Origin: Huintestinicola sp050874005
GTDB lineage: Bacteria; Bacillota; Clostridia; Oscillospirales; Ruminococcaceae
Assembly (NCBI RefSeq): GCF_050874005.1
Contig: NZ_JBNMJV010000016.1
Span: forward strand, 1-61,504
Length of the DNA stretch: 61,504 nt
Reading direction: 5' to 3'
A model generated the notes under the pieces. The model ran no database searches. It was not told the origin of the DNA and saw only the letters and a program-made list of their open reading frames with translations. The translations under genes and the position numbers were made by a program. Shown here in pieces: positions 51,604 to 59,909 of the stretch. Position 1 is the first letter of the stretch; every line of letters starts with the position of its first letter.

Positions 51604-52662
51604 ATGTCCTACGAGCTTAACAAAAAGCTTAAAAGCATAGAACCCTATGAACCCGAAACAGGCACATATCCCGTAAGGCTTGATGCAAACGAATCCTGCT
51701 TTGATATATCCGAAAAGCTTGGAGACGTGATAAGCGAAGCGGTCAAAAAGGTTGAATTTAACCGTTACCCCGACCCAACTGCAAAGGAAGTCTCGGAAGC
51801 CTTTGCGGAATATTACGGACTGAACCCCGAGCATTGCACCGCAGGAAACGGTTCAGACGAGCTTATTTCACTTATCCTCAGTTCCTTTCTTGATAAGGGC
51901 GATACTGTTGTAACACTCTCTCCCGATTTTTCGATGTATGCTTTCTACGGCTTCATAAACGAGCTGAAAATAAAGAATATAGCCAAGGAAGACGATCTGA
52001 AAATTGATGTGGGCAAGGTTGCGGAGTTCTGCAACAATAACGATGTCAAAGCAATTATCTTCTCAAATCCCTGCAATCCCACTTCCCTGGGAGTTCGCAG
52101 GCAGGATATTATCCGTCTTGTAAAGAATGTGTACTGCCTTGTTATCATTGACGAAGCGTATATGGACTTCTGGGGCGAAAGCGTACTTGATATGGTGGAG
52201 GAATATGACAATCTTGTGGTGCTTAAGACCTGCTCAAAAAATATGGGAATGGCAGCGCTGAGACTTGGCTTTGCTGTTGCGGGAGACACCATTTCAAATG
52301 CCATTAAAGCCGCAAAATCTCCATATAATGTCAATGCCATAACTCAGGCTGCGGCAGCTGCTGTGCTTCGCCATAAGCCGATGATAATGGAATACACCGC
52401 AGAAATAGTCCGCAGCAGGAAAATGCTCCAAAATGCTGTCACCGAGCTTGCAGAGCGGTATTTTACCATAGAAAAGGTGTATGACTCAGTCACCAATTTC
52501 ATCTTCATAAAAACGCCCAAGGCAAAGGAGATATACGATAAGCTTCTTCAAAGGGGAGTATCCGTCAGATATATGGGCTCGTATCTTCGGGTGACCGCAG
52601 GAACAGAGCGTGAAAACCACATTTTCCTGAAGGAGTTCAAGGAAGTTCTCTCTCTGCTGTAA
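51604..52662 (+). CDS. hisC: Histidinol-phosphate aminotransferase
   Basis: HisC is the PLP-dependent transaminase that makes histidinol phosphate. The 352 residues show RLDANESCFDIS, GNGSDELISLIL, SNPCNPTSLGV, IDEAYMDFWGES, the PLP-lysine region LKTCSKNMGMAALRLGFAV and a C-terminal SVRYMGSYLRVTAGT. It is slightly distant from hisD (139 nt) because of the structured spacer. Confidence 0.95.
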   Translation: MSYELNKKLKSIEPYEPETGTYPVRLDANESCFDISEKLGDVISEAVKKVEFNRYPDPTAKEVSEAFAEYYGLNPEHCTAGNGSDELISLILSSFLDKGDTVVTLSPDFSMYAFYGFINELKIKNIAKEDDLKIDVGKVAEFCNNNDVKAIIFSNPCNPTSLGVRRQDIIRLVKNVYCLVIIDEAYMDFWGESVLDMVEEYDNLVVLKTCSKNMGMAALRLGFAVAGDTISNAIKAAKSPYNVNAITQAAAAAVLRHKPMIMEYTAEIVRSRKMLQNAVTELAERYFTIEKVYDSVTNFIFIKTPKAKEIYDKLLQRGVSVRYMGSYLRVTAGTERENHIFLKEFKEVLSLL

Positions 52663-52681
52663 ATATGAAAGGAGAAAGCAA

Positions 52682-53260
52682 ATGCGCAAAGCCGAAATAT
52701 CACGAAACACCAAGGAGACAAAGATAAGCGTAACACTTGACCTTGACGGACAGGGCAGACACGATATCAGAACAGGAATAGGCTTTTTTGACCATATGCT
52801 CACCGCACTCTGCGTACACGGCGGCTTCGACCTTGAGCTGAGAACCGACGGCGATCTTTTTGTTGACGGACATCATTCCGTTGAAGATACGGGAATCGTT
52901 CTGGGACAGGCTTTCAAGGCAGCGCTTGGTGATATGAAGGGCATTGCACGCTACGGCACAAGCTTTATTCCGATGGACGAAAGTCTGGGATTTTGCTGTC
53001 TGGATATCAGCAACAGACCCTTCCTTGTATATGAATGCAGCTTCTCAGACCCAAGAACAGGGGACTATGACAACTGCCTTACCGAGGAATTTATGAGAGC
53101 CTTTGCCTTTAACGCAGGGATAACTCTGCATCTTAAATGTCCCTATGGCTCCAACGACCACCACAAGAACGAGGCGATGTTCAAGGCTCTTGCACACGCA
53201 TTAAAGGACGCAGTTAAAATAAACGGGGGAGAGATACTTTCCACCAAAGGGGTGTTATAA
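52682..53260 (+). CDS. hisB: Imidazoleglycerol-phosphate dehydratase
   Basis: HisB (monofunctional, 192 residues) dehydrates imidazole glycerol phosphate at a manganese site. It has both halves of the duplicated fold: GIGFFDHMLTALCVHGGFDL, DGHHSVEDTGIVLGQAF, and later the paired CPYGSNDHHKNEAMFKALAHAL. The stop overlaps the hisH start by one base (TAATG). No histidinol-phosphatase domain is fused, so that step needs another gene. Confidence 0.97.
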   Translation: MRKAEISRNTKETKISVTLDLDGQGRHDIRTGIGFFDHMLTALCVHGGFDLELRTDGDLFVDGHHSVEDTGIVLGQAFKAALGDMKGIARYGTSFIPMDESLGFCCLDISNRPFLVYECSFSDPRTGDYDNCLTEEFMRAFAFNAGITLHLKCPYGSNDHHKNEAMFKALAHALKDAVKINGGEILSTKGVL

Positions 53261-53862
53261 TGATAGCTATCGTTGATTACGGCGCAGGAAATATTTTTTC
53301 CGTTAAAAACGCAATGGATTACCTGGGATTGTCCGCCGAGCTTACCTCAAAACCGGAGGATATCAGAAACGCCGACGGAATTATCCTTCCGGGAGTAGGC
53401 GCATTTCCCTGGGCAATGAATATGCTCTCGCAGTCGGGACTTGTGGACGTTATCAAGGAGGAGGCTGTTAAGAAGCCCTTCCTCGGAATATGTCTCGGAA
53501 TGCAGCTTATCTTCTCAAAGGGATATGAGTTTGAGGAAACAAGCGGTCTTGGACTTATTGACGGAGAAGTAAAGCTTATGACCCCCGAAAACCTCTCCAT
53601 TCCCCATATTGGCTGGAACAAGCTTATCATCAACAGAGAATGTCCGCTTTTAAGCGGTCTTGGCGATGATGAATATGTATATTTCGTACATTCCTACGCC
53701 GCCGAATGTTCCGATGAAGATGTAGCCGCATACTGCGAGTACGGAAATAAGGTCACCGCACTTGTAAACAAGGGAACAGTCTATGGCGCACAGTTCCACC
53801 CTGAAAAGAGCGGAAAAACAGGACTTAAAATTCTCCGCAATTTCGCAGAGCTTATAGGGTAA
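53260..53862 (+). CDS. hisH: Imidazole glycerol phosphate synthase glutaminase subunit
   Basis: HisH supplies ammonia from glutamine to HisF. The 200-residue class I amidotransferase has PGVGAFPWAMN, the nucleophile in GICLGMQLIFS (about 79-89), and the His/Glu pair in AQFHPEKSGKTGL. It lies directly before hisF, with no hisA between them, unlike most operons. Confidence 0.97.
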   Translation: MIAIVDYGAGNIFSVKNAMDYLGLSAELTSKPEDIRNADGIILPGVGAFPWAMNMLSQSGLVDVIKEEAVKKPFLGICLGMQLIFSKGYEFEETSGLGLIDGEVKLMTPENLSIPHIGWNKLIINRECPLLSGLGDDEYVYFVHSYAAECSDEDVAAYCEYGNKVTALVNKGTVYGAQFHPEKSGKTGLKILRNFAELIG

Positions 53863-53876
53863 GGAGGGATACGAAA

Positions 53877-54638
53877 ATGCTTGCAAAAAGAATTATCCCT
53901 TGTCTTGACGTCCGTGAAGGCAAGGTCGTAAAGGGAATAAACTTTGTGGGAATAAAGGAAGTGGGCGACCCCGTAGAGTGCGCCGCCGAATATGACGCAC
54001 AGGGAGCCGATGAAATAGTATTTCTTGACATCACCGCATCCCACGAAGGCAGAGGCACAATGCTTGACGTAGTCCGCCGCACAGCCAAAAAGGTTTTCGT
54101 TCCTCTCACCGTAGGCGGAGGAATACGCACCATCGACGATTTCCGTGACACCCTCAGAGCAGGAGCGGACAAGGTCTCGGTAAATTCCGCAGCCGTAAAA
54201 AATCCCCAGCTTATCAGAGAAGCGGCTGACATATTCGGCTGTCAGTGCGTCGTGGTAGCTATTGACGCAAAGAAATGCCCCGACGGACATTACACCGTTG
54301 TGATAAACGGCGGTAGGATAGATATGGGCATTGACGCCGTAGAATGGGCAAAAAAGGCAGAGGAGCTGGGAGCAGGGGAGATACTCCTCACCTCTATGGA
54401 CACCGACGGTGTAAAGGGCGGCTTTGACCTTGATATGTTAAACGCCGTATGCAGCGCAGTAAAGATACCCGTTATCGCCAGCGGCGGCTGCGGTGCTTTG
54501 GAGCATTTTACCGATGTGTTTGAAAAGACAGGCGCAGCTGCGGCTCTTGCGGCGTCTCTTTTCCATTACAAGGAGCTTACCGTCGGACAGGTAAAGTCGG
54601 AACTTAAAAAGCACAATATCCCAGTCAGAATGGTATGA
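53877..54638 (+). CDS. hisF: Imidazole glycerol phosphate synthase cyclase subunit
   Basis: HisF is the (beta-alpha)8 barrel that closes the imidazole ring and releases AICAR. The 253 residues include IPCLDVREGKVVKGINFVG (catalytic Asp), VPLTVGGGIRTIDDF, ILLTSMDTDGVKGGFD (second catalytic Asp) and IASGGCGALEHF. It is standard length and all motifs match HisF rather than HisA. It overlaps the following acetyltransferase gene by 4 nt. Confidence 0.97.
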   Translation: MLAKRIIPCLDVREGKVVKGINFVGIKEVGDPVECAAEYDAQGADEIVFLDITASHEGRGTMLDVVRRTAKKVFVPLTVGGGIRTIDDFRDTLRAGADKVSVNSAAVKNPQLIREAADIFGCQCVVVAIDAKKCPDGHYTVVINGGRIDMGIDAVEWAKKAEELGAGEILLTSMDTDGVKGGFDLDMLNAVCSAVKIPVIASGGCGALEHFTDVFEKTGAAAALAASLFHYKELTVGQVKSELKKHNIPVRMV

Positions 54639-55066
54639 ATATAGTTATTCGTAAAGCGGCTGTTGAAGACGCTCAGGCTTTAGCAGAAATCAGCAGCAAG
54701 GACTTGGGCTATGACTGCACGTCCGAATTTGCAGGGAAAAAGCTTGCAGGACTTGATATGAGCCGAGAAGCGGTATTTGTTGCCGAAAATGAAAACAGCG
54801 TTATCGGGTATATTCACATTGAAAAATACGATACGCTGTACTGCGAAACACTTGCCAATGTGTTAGGTCTTGCGGTGAGGTCTGACAGCCGAAGAAACGG
54901 AGCAGGGAAACTGCTTATCGAAGCGGCTGAAAGCTGGGCAAAGGAGATCGGCGCAGTAGGTGTTCGTCTTAATTCGGGAGCCTCAAGAACAGGCGCCCAC
55001 AGCTTTTACAGAGCCGCAGGCTATAATAATGAAAAAACGCAGATACGTTTTTTGAAAAAATTCTGA
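54635..55066 (+). CDS. GNAT family acetyltransferase within the his operon
   Basis: This 143-residue GNAT N-acetyltransferase has the acetyl-CoA loop in LAVRSDSRRNGAGKLLIEAAESWA (R/QxxGxG/A form) and the final strand GAHSFYRAAGYNNEKTQIRFLKKF. The substrate is unknown. It overlaps hisF by 4 nt (ATGA) and precedes hisI, so it is translated with histidine enzymes, although no acetylation step exists in the known pathway. Confidence 0.88.
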   Translation: MNIVIRKAAVEDAQALAEISSKDLGYDCTSEFAGKKLAGLDMSREAVFVAENENSVIGYIHIEKYDTLYCETLANVLGLAVRSDSRRNGAGKLLIEAAESWAKEIGAVGVRLNSGASRTGAHSFYRAAGYNNEKTQIRFLKKF

Positions 55067-55080
55067 AAATGGAGAAAATT

Positions 55081-55485
55081 ATGGGACTTATCGAAGAAAC
55101 AACCGAGCTTATGCTCGACTGGGAAAAGATAAACAACATTTCCAACGAGAACCACGTTATACCCGTAGCGGTGCAGAATATGAACACTAAGGAAGTTATA
55201 CTCATCGCCTATGTAAATAAACTGGCGCTTGAGGAGTCCATAAGGCTCAGAAAAGTTGTACTCTGGAGCACCTCAAGAAATAAGCTCTGGTTCAAGGGAC
55301 AGGAGTCGGGGAACACCTTTACCCTCCACCGCATATTTGTAAACTGCGAACAGAACTCACTCGTTTTCATCGCCACCCCAGACAAGGGCGGTATCTGCCA
55401 CACGAGCCATAACGGAGTGCCCAACAACTGTTATTATCGTGAGCTTGATATGGAAACGATGAAGCTTATTAACTTGAACGATTAG
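55081..55485 (+). CDS. hisI: Phosphoribosyl-AMP cyclohydrolase
   Basis: HisI opens the purine ring of phosphoribosyl-AMP with zinc and magnesium. The roughly 134 residues include VILIAYVNKLALEESI, VLWSTSRNKLWFKGQESGNTF, NCEQNSLVFIATPDKGGICHTSHNGVPNNCYYRE with the zinc cysteines and metal-binding residues. No HisE pyrophosphohydrolase domain is fused at the C-terminus and no hisE follows. The ATG at 55081 has GGAG upstream; the ATG at 55069 overlaps that site. Confidence 0.93.
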   Translation: MGLIEETTELMLDWEKINNISNENHVIPVAVQNMNTKEVILIAYVNKLALEESIRLRKVVLWSTSRNKLWFKGQESGNTFTLHRIFVNCEQNSLVFIATPDKGGICHTSHNGVPNNCYYRELDMETMKLINLND

Positions 55486-55599
55486 TTATATTTTAGCACA
55501 TTTGTGTTAATTTGTCAATATCTAAAAGAAACGAAAGTGCTCATATATTTATACTTCGTTATTTTGCACAATACACAATATACGATATAATTTTATATA

Positions 55600-55640
55600 A
55601 ACTTTTCTCTGCCAACGGTAGGGAAAAGTTTTTTTTATAA
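55600..55640 (+). terminator. Terminator of the his operon
   Basis: AACTTTTC and GAAAAGTT arms with an inner CC/GG stem are followed by a long T run. A promoter-like TTGCAC-16-TATAAT (55564-55591) stands directly before it, but no gene follows. Confidence 0.85.
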
Positions 55641-55644
55641 AAGA

Positions 55645-55677
55645 AACAGGCTCCGCAGAAGAAGTGCGAAGCCTGTT
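55645..55677 (-). terminator. Terminator of the solute-binding lipoprotein gene
   Basis: AACAGGCTCCGCA and TGCGAAGCCTGTT arms; on the minus strand TTTCTTTT follows. Confidence 0.8.
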
Positions 55678-55701
55678 CTTATTGTCTTATGAAGCCAAAG
55701 C

Positions 55702-58131
55702 TTAATACTGTTCGCTCATATAAATGCTTGCTCTCGACTGAATGATGGAAGCTGTCTCGTCAACGGACTTTGTGCCGTCAAAGAAGAGAGCTGTCTCCTC
55801 GTTAACGATATCCACAATGCTCTGGTCATATCTTGTCATCTTTGTAACACTCTCGAAGTATTCAATGAGCATATCGACTTCGGCCTGTGTAATAGCAGAG
55901 ATCTTGACCTCCTGATCGCCAATGAAATATGAATTTTCCTGCTCGACCTCCTGACCGTCTGCGTTGATATACGTGTTGGGAACGGTTGCCTGAGTACCAA
56001 GCTTCTGAAGCTGATCCTTGAGAACGGGGAAGGAATAGCTTGAAGATACATATCTTGTCTTGCCGGTATCGACCTCTTCACCCTTTGACTCGTCCCAGAT
56101 ATAAACAGGTTCTTCGCTTACAGTATTGGTGATCACATACTTGATAAATTCCCAGGCACCCTCTTTGTGCTTGGATTTGGAGGAAATTGCGATTTCAGAG
56201 GAAGCGTCAATTATGGAACCGGAGCTGCTTTCCTGAGTTACGGGGAAGCCTGTAAATGTGATATCCTCTCCGAAATATCCGTCTCTTGTCTGCTTGTAAG
56301 AACTGAAATCGGAGAAATAAACATTAGTGAAAAGAGCTCTGTTTTCACGGCAGGCCTTTTCGTTTTCCTGCGAGTAGTTAGGATTATCATTATAAAGCTT
56401 GTCATAGTCAATTTCCTTTGGCAGAGTCTTTGCATACTCGAGGAAAGCCTTGAACTCGGGAGTATCGAAATTGCAGGTGCCGTTTTCATAATCCACAAAA
56501 TCGGAATATGTAAGAGCATAGTTCATAAAGTCGGATGATGACATTTCGTAATTGAACATCTGCACGTTGTCGCCCATTCCTGCCATAACTTCTTTTGCCC
56601 TGTCCAGAGTAATGGAGCGGTCGCTGCCTACAAGAGAGGTCTTTGCGGCATATGTCTGTACTGAGAAATTGGGTGTGATCTCATAAAGCTTGCCGTTGGT
56701 CTCAAGAGCGGTGAGGACGTTTGGCATAAAGTCCTCCTTTTTGAGGTCGGGGTCATTATCCAGCAGCTCGTAAAGATCGGTGAAAAGTCCCTTTGCCGCA
56801 TAGCTGCTTACGGGCATCTGCTGATTGAGAAGGATAATGTCGGGAACATTTCCTGCAAGGAGCTCATTATTGAACTTTGTGAGAGCGGCTTCCCAGTCGG
56901 AGGTATCATTCGACTCGCTGAAGCTTGTGGCATAAATGGTATACTTATCGCTCTGCTTGTTAAATTTTGCGATCTGGGAGCGAATATTCCAGTCAATGTA
57001 GAAGCAGCCGAGAGAGATTATTTCCTTTTCTGCGACCTCAGAGCTGTCAACGGAAACTATCTTGCTTACGGTAGTTGTTGAATTGTAGCCCGAGTAATCA
57101 TTGTTAACGGTAATGAACGAGCCGTCCTCACAGATAGAAAAGCTTGAAATGTTGGAGTTATCCACACCAAGATTAAGGAGATTGAGCACAGGCTCTGCTG
57201 CCAGCGTATCAGATCTTATACCTGCAATACCGGTATCCGAGGTCATATAGCAGAGGTAATCGCCGCTGCCCGAATAAAGGTCTCCGCCGTTAAAATTGGA
57301 GGGGGTATATTCCTTTCCGAAGCCCTGAGCGTTAACATCAATTTCCTTGATAACACGTGATCTCTGGTCATTGCTGTAGTCGTATACCATAACTGCGGGC
57401 ACGCCTGTGTTTGTAAGGAAGCAGTTGGATAACCAAGCATTTTCGGAATCTAAAGCAGGTGTATCAAAAAGCTTCTTTCCCGTGCTGTCGCATACTCTGA
57501 TGACCTTATTCATATTAAGGATCAGATTGCCCTGCTTGTCAATGATATAGCCCTGAAAATATCTTTGATTATCATTATCCTCTTGTGTGAAAAGCTGACC
57601 TAAGTCGATCTCGCTTGCCTTTGCGCCCGTACTGTCAAATGTGCAGAGTTTGTAGCTTTCCTTTGATTCTCCGGTGGTCTCATCATAGCTGCCCTCATAT
57701 AAAAGGCAGGTAACAGAACCGTCGTCGTTTACAAAAAGTCCGCCGTTGATGCCGCCGTAAGAATTGGGGTCAGTCTGCTCATAAACGGGGATAGAAAGTG
57801 TCTCGGCGCCAGTTTCATCGTATATCTTGATAAAATATTTTCCGAAATAATTGTCGTCCTTTATCTCATAATCGTTATACACGAGATAGAAGAGACCGTT
57901 CTTGGCGGTAATGGTACCGTAGAAATTCTCAAGACCCGAAATGGGGATATCTGTAACCTTATAAGCGAGAGTCTTTGCAGCCTCCTGCTGATCTACGATT
58001 GCAGTGTTGTTTGAATCGCTTTTTGTACCGCCGCAGCCTGTCATTGCTCCTGCGGAAAAAAGCATCATACCTGCGGTGAGAACGCAGGCGGTTTTCTTAG
58101 CTGTCGTTCTGCCGAGTTTTATTTTCTTCAT
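55702..58131 (-). CDS. Extracellular solute-binding lipoprotein (ABC-type)
   Basis: This 809-residue lipoprotein has a signal with lipobox (AGAMTGCGG, cysteine near 33). The N-terminal part (about 50-370) is rich in repeated beta segments with DxDGS-like turns (FVNDDGSVTCLL, SICEDGSFITVNND), suggesting a propeller. The C-terminal half (about 385-790) is a family 1 solute-binding fold (VPDIILLNQQMPVSSYAAKGLFTDLYELLDNDP, KHKEGAWEFIKYV). The fusion is about twice the usual length. The ligand is probably a carbohydrate or oligomer. No permease genes are adjacent. Confidence 0.85.
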   Translation of the reverse strand: MKKIKLGRTTAKKTACVLTAGMMLFSAGAMTGCGGTKSDSNNTAIVDQQEAAKTLAYKVTDIPISGLENFYGTITAKNGLFYLVYNDYEIKDDNYFGKYFIKIYDETGAETLSIPVYEQTDPNSYGGINGGLFVNDDGSVTCLLYEGSYDETTGESKESYKLCTFDSTGAKASEIDLGQLFTQEDNDNQRYFQGYIIDKQGNLILNMNKVIRVCDSTGKKLFDTPALDSENAWLSNCFLTNTGVPAVMVYDYSNDQRSRVIKEIDVNAQGFGKEYTPSNFNGGDLYSGSGDYLCYMTSDTGIAGIRSDTLAAEPVLNLLNLGVDNSNISSFSICEDGSFITVNNDYSGYNSTTTVSKIVSVDSSEVAEKEIISLGCFYIDWNIRSQIAKFNKQSDKYTIYATSFSESNDTSDWEAALTKFNNELLAGNVPDIILLNQQMPVSSYAAKGLFTDLYELLDNDPDLKKEDFMPNVLTALETNGKLYEITPNFSVQTYAAKTSLVGSDRSITLDRAKEVMAGMGDNVQMFNYEMSSSDFMNYALTYSDFVDYENGTCNFDTPEFKAFLEYAKTLPKEIDYDKLYNDNPNYSQENEKACRENRALFTNVYFSDFSSYKQTRDGYFGEDITFTGFPVTQESSSGSIIDASSEIAISSKSKHKEGAWEFIKYVITNTVSEEPVYIWDESKGEEVDTGKTRYVSSSYSFPVLKDQLQKLGTQATVPNTYINADGQEVEQENSYFIGDQEVKISAITQAEVDMLIEYFESVTKMTRYDQSIVDIVNEETALFFDGTKSVDETASIIQSRASIYMSEQY

Positions 58132-58359
58132 TGTAAAAACTCCATCCTTTCATTGATGTTAATATGCATACTTTCCTAATGCAGATACATTATAGCATAC
58201 TATTTCTTAAATTTCCATAGAAAAAGCGAAACTGTAATAATTTGTTATAATTTTGCAACCTTTTAAACGCTTTGTAACCGAAATTTTCCAATTTTTTATG
58301 AAACAAAGCCATTTTACAGCATTCATAAAAAGTTAACACAACTTTTTTGCCAAAAAGTC
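58132..58359 (-). promoter_or_regulatory. Upstream region of the solute-binding protein gene
   Basis: On the minus strand an extended -10 TGC-TATAAT (58194-58189) lies about 60 nt before the start with only a weak -35. The rest is AT-rich with no gene. Confidence 0.5.
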
Positions 58360-58388
58360 TTGACATTTGCGTATTTTCGAGTTATAAT
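58360..58388 (+). promoter_or_regulatory. Promoter of tRNA-Thr
   Basis: TTGACA, 17 nt and TATAAT (58383-58388), 34 nt before the tRNA. Confidence 0.88.
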
Positions 58389-58422
58389 ATAAAAGCACTC
58401 TGACGAGAGAGTAAAACAAAAT

Positions 58423-58498
58423 GCTGATATAGCTCAGTTGGTAGAGCACATCCTTGGTAAGGATGAGGTCACCGGTTCAAATCCGGTTATCAGCTCCA
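58423..58498 (+). tRNA. tRNA-Thr (GGU anticodon)
   Basis: The cloverleaf is complete: acceptor GCTGATA/TATCAGC, D arm GCTC/GAGC with AGTTGGTA, anticodon arm CATCC-TTGGTAA-GGATG (anticodon GGT in DNA, reading ACC and ACU), variable AGGTC, T arm ACCGG-TTCAAAT-CCGGT, discriminator T and an encoded CCA at 58496-58498. Confidence 0.97.
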
Positions 58499-58571
58499 AA
58501 GCAAGGTCTGTAAGCGCTGTCAAGCTGCTTGCAGACCTTTTGGTATATATACAAGAAAGGACGATACGCCA

Positions 58572-59666
58572 ATGAACGATGGAAAGCTTATTTCATTCAC
58601 CGCCGACAGCGGCAATGTCAGAGTCTGCGGAAGAAGCATCTATGAAAACGATATCCGCTATCTCAGCTACACCAATTCATTTATCGAGTTTGAATTTACA
58701 GGCAGCTATGCCTGCGCCGAGATCATAAGCGACCTTACACCCCCTGAGGAAATTTACAGAGCCTGGGCAGGTGTGTGCGTAAACGGTGAGGCAGTCCCTT
58801 CAAAAATTTTCAAACTTGACGAGAAAAAGGCGGTTTATGAGCTGTACCGTTCGGACAAGCCGGGGAAGGTAAAGATTCGCCTTATGAAGCTCTCAGAAGC
58901 GGCATTTGCCAAAATGGGCGTGTCGGAGATACGCATAGACGGAACTCTTCTTCCTGCACCAAAGCCTCTGTCTGAGAGGAGAATTGAGTTCGTAGGGGAC
59001 TCCATTACCTGCGGCTACGGCATTGACGGTATCTGGAACAAGGACGTTTTTTCCACCGAAACTGAAAACCCTATCAAGGGCTACGCTTATAAGACCGCTC
59101 TTAAATGTGATGCTGAATTTCATTATGTATCCTGGAGCGGTATGGGCGTCTACTCAAGCTGGGTGGACGAAAATGCCGAAAAGCCCCTTGATGACTGGCT
59201 CGTTCACGATATCTATCCTTATACAGACAGCCCTCTTGAAAAATCTATGGGTAAAGAAGTCCACGAAGATCATACAAAGTGGGATTTTACAGCATATGTT
59301 CCCCAGATCATAGTTTTCAATATGGGCACCAATGACCAGTCCTGGACCAAGCATATAAAGGAAAGATGCGATACGTTCTGCGAAAAATATTACGCATTTC
59401 TCGAAATGCTTCGTGAGAAAAATCCCGGCGCATTTATAATCTGTACATACGGAATTATGGGAACAGACCTTCTTGAGGAGGAAATTTCCTGCACCAAACG
59501 CTTTAAAAAAGAGCACGATGACAGGATAAAATTCGTACCTCTGCCTGTTCAAGATGAAGCTGACGGTATAGGCGCCGACTGGCACCCCTCGGAAAAATCT
59601 CACGAAAAGATGGCGGAAATACTTGCCCCGGAGGTAAATGCTGTTTTTGAAAGTCTTGGACTTTGA
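58572..59666 (+). CDS. CE2-like SGNH carbohydrate esterase
   Basis: This 364-residue protein has an N-terminal jelly-roll (about 1-125, with SFIEFEFTGSYACAEI) and an SGNH esterase domain. The nucleophile is in RIEFVGDSITCGYG (about 139-152), the block III Asn in FNMGTNDQSW, and the Asp/His in GADWHPSEKSH near the end. This two-domain plan fits carbohydrate esterase family 2, which deacetylates xylan or other polysaccharides. No signal peptide is seen, so the intracellular form may act on imported acetylated oligosaccharides. It fits a plant-fibre-degrading Ruminococcus. Confidence 0.88.
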   Translation: MNDGKLISFTADSGNVRVCGRSIYENDIRYLSYTNSFIEFEFTGSYACAEIISDLTPPEEIYRAWAGVCVNGEAVPSKIFKLDEKKAVYELYRSDKPGKVKIRLMKLSEAAFAKMGVSEIRIDGTLLPAPKPLSERRIEFVGDSITCGYGIDGIWNKDVFSTETENPIKGYAYKTALKCDAEFHYVSWSGMGVYSSWVDENAEKPLDDWLVHDIYPYTDSPLEKSMGKEVHEDHTKWDFTAYVPQIIVFNMGTNDQSWTKHIKERCDTFCEKYYAFLEMLREKNPGAFIICTYGIMGTDLLEEEISCTKRFKKEHDDRIKFVPLPVQDEADGIGADWHPSEKSHEKMAEILAPEVNAVFESLGL

Positions 59667-59674
59667 TAAGCTTT

Positions 59675-59851
59675 TTATTCAAAACGCAGTTCTGCTGAAA
59701 CCTTTGCCTTTTCCCTTGCTCTGATATAGGCGCCTTTTTTATCGGGACAGCGGGTAACAGGGGATAATCCGCCCCAGTCTTTACGCTGTTTCTTAAAATA
59801 TTCCATACGCTTCTTTTTGCTCATTTTTTCTAAAGATACAAATTTTTCCAT
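59675..59851 (-). CDS. Small basic protein (58 aa), unknown
   Basis: The gene starts MEKFVSLEKMSKKKRMEYF and is rich in lysine and arginine throughout (KKQRKDWGG, KKGAYIRAREKAK). A GAGGAA site precedes the ATG. It is transcribed opposite to the esterase gene, downstream of rtcB. No family is recognised. Confidence 0.65.
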   Translation of the reverse strand: MEKFVSLEKMSKKKRMEYFKKQRKDWGGLSPVTRCPDKKGAYIRAREKAKVSAELRFE

Positions 59852-59872
59852 ATTATTCCTCTTTTCATATCA

Positions 59873-59909
59873 GCCTCGGCCGTCAGCGTACAGCCGAGGC
59901 TTTTTTTAT
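59873..59909 (+). terminator. Terminator between the esterase region and rtcB
   Basis: GCCTCGGC and GCCGAGGC arms are followed by a seven-T run on the plus strand. On the minus strand it falls between rtcB and the small basic protein gene but lacks a T run. Confidence 0.75.

Noticed and set aside
55564..55630. Promoter-like TTGCAC-16-TATAAT immediately before the his terminator as a small RNA gene
   Set aside because: The predicted transcript would be only the terminator hairpin; it is likely AT-rich chance or a minor start.
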